Of a stretch of DNA of 8,411 nt, positions 1 to 5,932 are shown piece after piece. Source of the DNA: an uncultured Rickettsiales bacterium (GTDB lineage: Bacteria; Pseudomonadota; Alphaproteobacteria; Rickettsiales; UBA998); NCBI GenBank assembly GCA_937982385.1, contig CALJMC010000125.1, positions 1 through 8,411 of the forward strand. The letters are read 5' to 3'. Both the position numbers and the translations under genes were made by a program. Under the pieces are notes generated by a model. It was given only the letters and a program-made list of their open reading frames with translations, searched no databases and was not told where the DNA came from. How positions within the stretch are numbered: the first letter of the stretch is position 1; every line of letters begins with the position of its first letter.

Positions 1-1
1 C

Positions 2-370
2 AATTACACATGGTGGAACCCGTCATCTATAGACGATATATGGCCCAATTGTGTGACTATCATCGCTGAGACCGCCCCCTCTGGAAAGCGTTATCGTTAT
101 CAATATGTCGGAAACAAGATAGAAAATGCTTGGGGCGCCGACATTTCAGGCAAACCCATCTCCAATGGTGGACATCATATGTTCAAGGGTGCCGACATCA
201 TTAATAAGCTAAATCATGTCTCTGATATCCATGAACCTATCATTGATGCGGGTAAATTCATCAGTGAGCAGAATAAGGTTGTCAAATACCGCTCTTGCCT
301 GTTACCTTTTGGTTCAGACGGTGAGGGCGTCACCCATGTGGTGATTGGGCTGTCCTGGAAAGATTTTTAA
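2..370 (+). CDS. PAS_5-family domain protein, C-terminal part (5' end outside window)
   Basis: The frame is open from base 2 to the TAA at 368-370, giving 122 visible residues. It has no stop before the GTG at 53, so the gene most likely begins left of the window. The visible sequence matches what I know of the PAS_5 domain of alphaproteobacteria: an aromatic WWN near the start, a downstream D-x-IWP, then a RYRYQYVGNKI strand, a G-x-D-I-S-G-K-P turn, and a C-terminal LLPFGSDGEGVTHVVIGL strand resembling the usual 'LPLs-dG' ending. The family is a sensor-like fold of unknown ligand, usually without an attached output domain; none is seen here, as the protein ends just after the last strand. 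It is soluble, with no signal peptide or membrane segment in view. The gene lies 39 bp before metC on the same strand and may be co-transcribed with it. The domain assignment comes from motif memory, not a search. Confidence 0.6.
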   Translation, partial: NYTWWNPSSIDDIWPNCVTIIAETAPSGKRYRYQYVGNKIENAWGADISGKPISNGGHHMFKGADIINKLNHVSDIHEPIIDAGKFISEQNKVVKYRSCLLPFGSDGEGVTHVVIGLSWKDF

Positions 371-409
371 GACGCGCTGAAAATGCGCATAAACAATAAG
401 GTGCGCGAC

Positions 410-1591
410 ATGACAAACATCAAAACCAAACTCACCACTATGGGTCGCAACGACAAAAACGGAGGGTTTCCGTCTGTCAATATTCCTGTCTATCGTGCAT
501 CAACGCTCGTATTTCCAACATTAGAAGAATTTCAATCGGCTGATGCAGGCCGCCATAAATATCCGGGCTATGGCATCTATGGCAACCCCACCACGCAAGC
601 ACTCTCTGATGCCATTTGCGAAATGGAAGAAGCCGATGGAACCATGCTGGTCTCTTCAGGTTTAACCGCCGTGGCGATTGCCTTTATGTCAGTCGTTGAG
701 TCAGGCGACCACGTGATGGTGTGTGATTCCGTCTATGGTCCAACCAAAGATTTCTGCGAGCATGAACTCGCAAAATTTAACATTGAGTCCACTTATTTTG
801 ATCCAGGTATCGGCGCTGAAATTGAAGATTTGATTCAGGAAAATACCAAGCTTATATTCCTGGAAAGCCCTGGCTCACAAACCTTCGAGATTCAAGATAT
901 TGCAGAAATTTCTCGTGTCGCAAAAGCAAAGAATCCTGACATTGTGATTATTGGTGACAATACATGGGGCACACCGCTCTATTTCAAACCTTTTGACCAT
1001 GGCATGGATATATCCATCCAAGCACTCACCAAATATGTAGGCGGACATTCTGACCTGCTTATGGGTAGCCTAAGCGCACGTAAACCATACCTCCCAGCAC
1101 TCAAACGTGCCTGCAGAAATTATGGAACGCGCGTGACAGGGGATGAATGTTATCTTGCACTTAGAGGCCTACGCAGCATGGCCGTGCGCATGGAACAACA
1201 GCAAGCAGCAGGGCTCAAAATTGCACAATGGCTTTCTGAGCATGACGATATAGCACGCGTCATTCACCCTGCACTCGAAGGGGACGAATTCCACGACCGC
1301 TATAAGAAATATTTCACTGGAGGCGCGGCACTCTTCGCCTTTGAACTCAAGAACCCTCCCTCAGACACGGCCCTAGCAGCGATGCTCGATAATATGCAGC
1401 TCTTTCATATGGGCTTCTCATGGGGTGGTTTTGAAAGCTTAGTAACAACCTATAAGCCAAAAGCGTTCCGTTCGGCATCGGGTGACAAATGGGGGGATGA
1501 CACACGCTTCATTCGCCTGAATATCGGCTTAGAACATGCTGATGATTTAATCGCTGATATTGATGCGGGTTTAGCTAGATTGAAAGGCTAA
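410..1591 (+). CDS. metC: Cystathionine beta-lyase (PLP-dependent, Cys/Met metabolism family)
   Basis: This enzyme cleaves cystathionine to homocysteine, pyruvate and ammonia in methionine biosynthesis, in the cytoplasm. The 393-residue product has the fold-type I hallmarks in order: the N-terminal VNIPVYRASTLVFPT segment, YGNPTTQALSDAICEME, the SGLTAVA cofactor loop, DSVYGPTKDFCE, LESPGSQTFE, GDNTWGTPLYF with D183 for the pyridine nitrogen, LTKYVGGHSD with the Schiff-base lysine K208, and the C-terminal FSWGGFESL and IRLNIGLE. R369 in the last is the likely carboxylate-binding arginine. FCE, GSQTFE and SWGGFESL fit the proteobacterial MetC branch better than cystathionine gamma-synthase or methionine gamma-lyase. 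The frame also holds an ATG at 383, but the ATG at 410 has AAGG at 398-401 with 8 nt spacing and gives the usual family N-terminus (MTNIKTKLTTMG), so I prefer it. Length is normal and no residue is missing. No methionine-responsive regulatory element is visible upstream. Confidence 0.93.
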   Translation: MTNIKTKLTTMGRNDKNGGFPSVNIPVYRASTLVFPTLEEFQSADAGRHKYPGYGIYGNPTTQALSDAICEMEEADGTMLVSSGLTAVAIAFMSVVESGDHVMVCDSVYGPTKDFCEHELAKFNIESTYFDPGIGAEIEDLIQENTKLIFLESPGSQTFEIQDIAEISRVAKAKNPDIVIIGDNTWGTPLYFKPFDHGMDISIQALTKYVGGHSDLLMGSLSARKPYLPALKRACRNYGTRVTGDECYLALRGLRSMAVRMEQQQAAGLKIAQWLSEHDDIARVIHPALEGDEFHDRYKKYFTGGAALFAFELKNPPSDTALAAMLDNMQLFHMGFSWGGFESLVTTYKPKAFRSASGDKWGDDTRFIRLNIGLEHADDLIADIDAGLARLKG

Positions 1592-1642
1592 GGTCACAGT
1601 GACTATAAACTTAAGCTGTAACATCTAATAGCTATAATCCAC
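1592..1642. other. Convergent intergenic gap between metC and the T4SS operon
   Basis: This 51-bp AT-rich spacer separates two convergent 3' ends. It holds an 11-bp perfect palindrome, GTCACAGTGAC (1593-1603), two bases after the metC stop, and the short direct repeat CTATAA. The palindrome has only a one-base centre and no U-run, so it is not a usable intrinsic terminator as written. I see no convincing Rho-independent terminator for either strand, so the two transcripts probably overlap at their ends or stop by another route. Confidence 0.5.
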
Positions 1643-1786
1643 TCACGTAAGCCACCAGTCATTGACATGGTGCTTATCTCCGCAGGGACTATCTTCTAAT
1701 CCAACACACGGACTCTTCAAATCTTCACGATCTTTGTTGCACCCAGCCAGAGCCAACAAACATGCAATCACAATTATTTTTTTCAT
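1643..1786 (-). CDS. 47-residue lipoprotein, VirB7-like candidate, last gene of the T4SS operon
   Basis: The gene reads from ATG at 1786-1784 to TGA at 1645-1643. It has a clear Shine-Dalgarno GGAG (complement of 1795-1798) 8 nt before the start and begins 15 bp after the virB6-3 stop. The protein starts MKKIIVIACLLALAGC, a textbook class II signal peptide: two lysines, a hydrophobic core and lipobox LAGC with the lipidated C16. The mature part is about 32 residues, hydrophilic, with two more cysteines (C27 in SPCVG, C35 in SPCG) and a C-terminal VNDWWLT. VirB7 proteins of T4SS are short outer-membrane lipoproteins that stabilise VirB9, in Agrobacterium through a disulfide from a cysteine soon after the lipidated one; size, lipobox, extra cysteines and operon position all fit. 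That it is a real gene is well supported. The VirB7 identity is inference, because VirB7 sequences are too short and variable to name by eye. A small entry-exclusion-type lipoprotein is the alternative. Confidence 0.75.
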   Translation of the reverse strand: MKKIIVIACLLALAGCNKDREDLKSPCVGLEDSPCGDKHHVNDWWLT

Positions 1787-1801
1787 AGTTTTTGCTCCAC
1801 G

Positions 1802-3094
1802 TTATTTTGCCTTAGCCAAGTTCCGAATCGGATCAGCCCCGGCGCCATCATCCAGTTTGACATAACCCTGCGACATCTCCGCTGCCATCTGTGTTACCAC
1901 AGTTGCCATCTCCGATGCAATATAAGTTAATGCTAAAAATACGAGAATACTGATAGGCGTAATCGGGAAAGCATCTCCCAGCGTTTTGTTGGTAAATGTG
2001 CCCATTTCACCAGCGACAGGGCCTTGCATTGTCCACGCCCCCTCAAAAACATCGCCATCAATCTTAAATTTCCATCCATAGACTTGCTGGCCACCACTGA
2101 TAGCGGTTGCCTTCACAAAGCATACCTCAACTTCATTGGCAGGAACCATTTGCATCAATGCGCCCGTGACAAGCTGCAAGAAGAAGGCGAGAAAGGCAAA
2201 TAGCATAATAGGCTGCAAACTAAAGTTTATAAGTTGGTTTACCCAGCCCATAAAAATAGGTTTCGTTTTTTCAAACCACATAAATGCAAAGAATAATGGT
2301 GACATACCGATAAGCAGCGCACGTACAATCATCGACAAGACATACACTTGAAACGCACGAATCAGCATCATGAATAAACTATAAAGCGCCCAGCCAAGTG
2401 CCAAACCCATAATCGGGCCATGTGGCCCAGTTGTAAATGTCGCAAATAATATCACAAAAATACGCGGATTCATGACCTCACTCATCGCACATTTAAATAT
2501 CTCCATCGGCGCAGTAATATCTGCTAAATCAATCGCCGCCATAGGGGGGCAACCGCCCACACCAGCGACGGACGTTCGAGCAGAAAGGGCAATAATGCTA
2601 TTAATAATTTCTAATGTGCCATCGTTAAAAACCCCACCAACAAACTCACTGGTCACTTCCCAGCCGAAAGGGCCAATAAGCATAAAGACAAAAGCAAATT
2701 TCAAAAGACGGATTGCCGCTTGCGCCAATGTGACTGGAACGAGCCCAAACAAAATAGCGACACCATAAATAATGATAAAAGCTGTCACTGCAGCAGTCAT
2801 TGCCGCTTGGTAATCGCCATTACCAATAATACCAAGATACAATTCTTCAGCAGCCGTCTTAAGCGTCTCATCAACCTTCGTGATGATTTCTTTAATCATA
2901 TCGAAGGCTTCTTCACCAAACTCCGGCTTAAATAAACTTTCATCATCAGAACAGCTCACGGTTGTTTTTACGGGTGCTGCTGCAGATGGCTCAGCAAAGC
3001 CGATTAAAACACTAAACATTATAAGGCATAGCCATAATGTTCGCGCCTTACCCAAACATAATATGCGCAGTAACATGCTTATCTGATGTGCCAT
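1802..3094 (-). CDS. virB6: VirB6/TrbL-like T4SS inner-membrane protein, third paralogue (virB6-3)
   Basis: This is a polytopic inner-membrane protein expected to form part of the T4SS translocation channel. From the ATG at 3094 it has 430 residues. A signal peptide ends near SAAA (about residue 39); hydrophobic segments follow at about 95-120, 127-145 and a dense central bundle about 205-310, then a loop of about 60 residues and a last membrane segment near 370-395. The VirB6 signature is present as WFEKTKPIFMGW followed by LQPIMLFAFL (LQP at 293-295). Cysteines C48, C182, C202 and C325 lie in stretches predicted to be periplasmic. The frame extends upstream to an ATG at 3127, two bases after the virB6-2 stop, but the ATG at 3094 has an AGAGGGG ribosome site (complement of 3103-3109) at 8 nt and leaves a normal signal peptide, so it is preferred. 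The lipoprotein gene follows after 15 bp. VirB6 family membership is firm; distinguishing VirB6 from TrbL is not possible by eye. Confidence 0.85.
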   Translation of the reverse strand: MAHQISMLLRILCLGKARTLWLCLIMFSVLIGFAEPSAAAPVKTTVSCSDDESLFKPEFGEEAFDMIKEIITKVDETLKTAAEELYLGIIGNGDYQAAMTAAVTAFIIIYGVAILFGLVPVTLAQAAIRLLKFAFVFMLIGPFGWEVTSEFVGGVFNDGTLEIINSIIALSARTSVAGVGGCPPMAAIDLADITAPMEIFKCAMSEVMNPRIFVILFATFTTGPHGPIMGLALGWALYSLFMMLIRAFQVYVLSMIVRALLIGMSPLFFAFMWFEKTKPIFMGWVNQLINFSLQPIMLFAFLAFFLQLVTGALMQMVPANEVEVCFVKATAISGGQQVYGWKFKIDGDVFEGAWTMQGPVAGEMGTFTNKTLGDAFPITPISILVFLALTYIASEMATVVTQMAAEMSQGYVKLDDGAGADPIRNLAKAK

Positions 3095-3129
3095 ATTATT
3101 CACCCCTCTTTCGTCATCTTTCATCATAA

Positions 3130-4443
3130 TTATATCCCCGTCCCGCCTGTTGCGCGTGCCACATAGCGTCCCATAGTTCCACCACCTGACATAACAGAAT
3201 TAATCGCGTGTCCTCCGCGCATGAGGAATGTCGCCAAACTAACAACAGATTCCAACATCTTCTTCACTAGCCAAGAAATAACGAATAGCGAGAGCAACGC
3301 CATACCTAGACGCATCATTTTACTATCATGCTCTAATCCTAAATCCAGCGATGCAAAGGGAAAGAATTTGCAAATATCACTGGCAAGCGAAAGAAATGGG
3401 TTCAAATCATTGTCTCTATCATCAGCCGCCTCTACATCGCCATCGCTCTGCTGGTTTGCACTGTCTTCAGCTGTTATTTCCGCAATTCTCTGACTACATT
3501 TCGGCGCTTCATTACGGTGTGCCTCCGCTAATTCCTCACGTGGTATAATCTTCTCCAGCGAACCATTTGCGTCAATAATTGCATAGTTAAGCAATGGCAG
3601 CGCAATAAGCATATAGGCTGTAATGAAGGCCGGAAGAAACACTGCCCCCATAATGGCCCGGCGCCACGCATCAAACACCGCCGTGGTGGTGGTAAACAAC
3701 ATGAGCGGCACAATAAGTGGCGAGATAATAATCATAATTGACACCAATGCATAGGAAAGTAAATACCCAAGCACCGCACGATATGCCAAGGATAAAATCG
3801 CCATCAGCGCCATAATACCCATCGTAAAGACCATAACACCCATAGTACCACTAAATAACGCCGCGCTAACGATTCCCATAATCGCACTTCCGAAAGTCAA
3901 ACCATCACCGCCAAACCCAAACACACGAAGGAGCAAACAATCCACATGCGCCCATACCATAGAGCTTCCAGTTGTCAGCGCATTGAGTCCGCTTGCTTCA
4001 AATTCCACCGAATCTTTGCACGAAAACTCCTCAATTGTTGAACTCAAATTATCAATAACGATCCCTTGGAGCGCGTCCATAGCAGCAAGAATCCCTGGCG
4101 CGAACCCGCCCAAATTATTGGAAAACAAAATAACTAACCCAAACTTTATCAGCCATTCCCACACCTTTTTAGTCAGTTCCGTCTCACCCGTCACCACTCT
4201 AAAACCAAAAAACAATGTATACAGAACAAGTAGCCCTGTGAGCCAATCATTCAACACAGGAAGGTCCGACATCCCCTCGAGCAAACTGATAGTGGCGCCC
4301 TTAAGTACACCTTCAACACATTCGACCACCTGCGAGGTTAACCCCACACCTTCTAACTGACATACGAGTTGCGCAGATGCGGAGCTCGGCACAAAAGAAA
4401 ATAATAAACCTATGACCGTAAAAATAAGAAGATGTTTATGCAT
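3130..4443 (-). CDS. virB6: VirB6/TrbL-like T4SS inner-membrane protein, second paralogue (virB6-2)
   Basis: This is the second VirB6 channel-type protein, 437 residues from ATG 4443. It begins with a clean signal peptide (MHKHLLIFTVIGLLFSF..., cleavage after ASA at residue 24). Membrane segments follow at about 65-82 and 90-110, a central bundle runs about 175-288, and a final segment lies near 376-397. The family motif is LFTTTTAVFDAW; the usual LQP that follows is replaced by FLP in this copy, making it the most divergent of the three. A hydrophilic acidic loop (about 290-374, rich in D, E, Q, N) separates the bundle from the last membrane segment and holds C316 and C358. Other likely periplasmic pairs are C28/C42 and C142/C169. 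The start is fixed by a near-perfect Shine-Dalgarno, and the frame's upstream extension to 4506 would only overlap virB6-1. The C-terminus is Gly-rich (SGGGTMGRYVARATGGTGI). Confidence 0.85.
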   Translation of the reverse strand: MHKHLLIFTVIGLLFSFVPSSASAQLVCQLEGVGLTSQVVECVEGVLKGATISLLEGMSDLPVLNDWLTGLLVLYTLFFGFRVVTGETELTKKVWEWLIKFGLVILFSNNLGGFAPGILAAMDALQGIVIDNLSSTIEEFSCKDSVEFEASGLNALTTGSSMVWAHVDCLLLRVFGFGGDGLTFGSAIMGIVSAALFSGTMGVMVFTMGIMALMAILSLAYRAVLGYLLSYALVSIMIIISPLIVPLMLFTTTTAVFDAWRRAIMGAVFLPAFITAYMLIALPLLNYAIIDANGSLEKIIPREELAEAHRNEAPKCSQRIAEITAEDSANQQSDGDVEAADDRDNDLNPFLSLASDICKFFPFASLDLGLEHDSKMMRLGMALLSLFVISWLVKKMLESVVSLATFLMRGGHAINSVMSGGGTMGRYVARATGGTGI

Positions 4444-4445
4444 CA

Positions 4446-4455
4446 GATCACCTCC
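4446..4455 (-). promoter_or_regulatory. Shine-Dalgarno of virB6-2, overlapping the virB6-1 stop codon
   Basis: Read on the minus strand the site is GGAGGTGATC, which matches the complement of the 16S rRNA 3' end over ten bases. The GGAGG core ends 7 nt before the ATG at 4443. The TGA inside it (complement of 4448-4450) is the virB6-1 stop codon, so termination and re-initiation happen within a single ribosome footprint. This strongly suggests translational coupling and fixes the virB6-2 start. Confidence 0.9.
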
Positions 4456-5932
4456 CCCCCACCAAGCTACCAACTCGGCTAGCCATACTGGCTGTTTGGG
4501 CTCCAACCTGACTCATTAATTGCTGGCTCGCATTCTCAAATCCTGTTTCGTTCAATGCAGGCGTGTTATAGGCACCACCCGATAAGTCTCGTGCAATTTT
4601 AGGGACATGGTCAAGCATGGTCACAAACATAAAACCGGTGAGACATGCAATGATAAATGACGTTGCTAATGCAAGTAGCTTAGCACCAACTGCCGTCGCA
4701 TCACCTGCAGTCGGACTACTCGCAGTTCCTCCATTAGATACAGCGGTTAGCACATCAAAACTAAGACGTGGTATAGGAATACCATTCGCCCAGTTATTTG
4801 GATCTGAGCGTGTTGCTGTTGCCTCAGAAATACCATCACATAGCAAAGTCAAATCTTGTGTTGCACCTTGGTCACCCCGCTCCTGCGCGGCACTCATACA
4901 TTGCTCAAAGGTCTCCTTATTAGCATCACTCGTCGCATAATTAATGCTATCTTCCTGATAAATACCATTATCAGCTAGATAGAGCGCTAAATTGAAATCA
5001 GGTGCTCTCGATGCTTCTCCTGCAATGGTGTAATAAATAGAGTTATCCCCAGAATAAATAATCACATCCATGGCTTCCACCACGACACTTAGGAAGGCAA
5101 ATAACAACATTGGCTGCAAGACAGCAGACAACACCATCGTTGACCATGAAGAGAAATAACCAAAGGTCGTCTTAAAGAAGATCAACGGAACAAGGAGTGA
5201 CCCCATCATGATGAGCAAGACCAAAGACAATACGGCAAGAATATATATATACGCCGCTTTCACTGAACCAATGACCAGGTTCACACAAAAATACAGCCCC
5301 AACAAGCCAATAAGCGTTCCCATACTCCCAGACAAGAAAGCACTCAAAAAGAAGCCAAGAAGCCCATTCGTGAGCATTTGAGTGCTCCGCGTCCCCAAAC
5401 CAATCACCATATCAACAATACAATCTAACTGTCCCCAGACAGTCGCAGCAACTTGACAACGCACACCACCGCCGGCATTACCCGTAATCGTCACCGCCTT
5501 CACCAAAGCATCCATCATCACATACATGCTATCATGCACATAGACGAGATTCTCCGTCACCCATATCACCACCATGATTTTAATCAGGAAAACAAACGTG
5601 TCGCGCCCCGCTTTTTGAAGCATTCCTGTGATCAACAAAATGCCATAAATAAGCACCGTCAGCACCAGAAATGCTTGAAAAATAGGTTTTGTAACCGTCT
5701 GCATATGCTCTATTAATACACGGCCATGATTTTGAATATGATCAATTAAACAAGGCACTAAAGACGAGAATAATTCTATACCCTCACTTTCGCCAGTGGG
5801 CAGAGGGCACAGACCAGCAGCTCCGGCATAGACAGGTTGTGACATCAGTACCGACGCAGCAAAAACAAATATCCCTAAACAGAATAATTTTTTCCAATGT
5901 GTAACACTGTTATGACTAGCCTTGTCGTTCAC
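4448..5932 (-). CDS. virB6: VirB6/TrbL-like T4SS inner-membrane protein, first paralogue (virB6-1)
   Basis: This is the first and largest of the three VirB6 proteins, 494 residues from the GTG at 5932. The signal peptide core is LFCLGIFVFAASVL with cleavage after VYA (residue 36). Membrane segments lie near 87-107 and 112-132, a central bundle at about 187-290, and a last segment near 418-440. The signature FFKTTFGYFSSW precedes LQPMLLFAFL (LQP 272-274), almost the same as in virB6-3. A loop of about 120 residues (293-416) holds C345 and C365; other pairs are C42/C61 and C159/C171. The start is uncertain. There is no ATG close to the virB4 end. GTG 5932 overlaps virB4 by 17 nt with a weak AGAG six nt upstream. 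GTG 5905 lies 10 nt after the virB4 stop, gives a compact signal peptide (MTHWKKLF), but has its AAGG 12 nt away. The longer frame up to 6022 would overlap virB4 by more than 100 nt and is unlikely. The last codons include a 7-G tract. Confidence 0.85.
   Translation of the reverse strand: MNDKASHNSVTHWKKLFCLGIFVFAASVLMSQPVYAGAAGLCPLPTGESEGIELFSSLVPCLIDHIQNHGRVLIEHMQTVTKPIFQAFLVLTVLIYGILLITGMLQKAGRDTFVFLIKIMVVIWVTENLVYVHDSMYVMMDALVKAVTITGNAGGGVRCQVAATVWGQLDCIVDMVIGLGTRSTQMLTNGLLGFFLSAFLSGSMGTLIGLLGLYFCVNLVIGSVKAAYIYILAVLSLVLLIMMGSLLVPLIFFKTTFGYFSSWSTMVLSAVLQPMLLFAFLSVVVEAMDVIIYSGDNSIYYTIAGEASRAPDFNLALYLADNGIYQEDSINYATSDANKETFEQCMSAAQERGDQGATQDLTLLCDGISEATATRSDPNNWANGIPIPRLSFDVLTAVSNGGTASSPTAGDATAVGAKLLALATSFIIACLTGFMFVTMLDHVPKIARDLSGGAYNTPALNETGFENASQQLMSQVGAQTASMASRVGSLVGGR
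4454..4460. repeat. Homopolymer of 7 G (minus strand) at the virB6-1/virB6-2 junction
   Basis: Seven C on the + strand read as seven G in the coding direction. The tract sits in the last four codons of virB6-1 and its first Gs merge with the virB6-2 Shine-Dalgarno. The virB6-2 frame is open across the tract, so loss of one G would remove the virB6-1 stop and join the two reading frames. See findings. Confidence 0.8.

Noticed and set aside
374..390. Small hairpin GCGC-tgaaaat-GCGC between the PAS gene and metC
   Set aside because: Only a 4-bp stem without a T-run; not a terminator or attenuator by sequence.
1662..1865. Plus-strand open frame of 67 codons across the metC/T4SS gap
   Set aside because: It is antisense to the lipoprotein gene and the virB6-3 end, has no ribosome site, and the minus-strand reading has a far better signal (lipobox, Shine-Dalgarno, operon spacing).
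2544..2549. Six-G run (+ strand) inside virB6-3
   Set aside because: It encodes Cys-Pro-Pro in frame in a conserved-looking segment and is not at a gene junction, so no switching role is suggested.
5241..5251. ATATATATATA dinucleotide run
   Set aside because: Encodes Tyr-Ile-Tyr-Ile within a virB6-1 membrane segment; short and explained by coding, so not called as a variable repeat.
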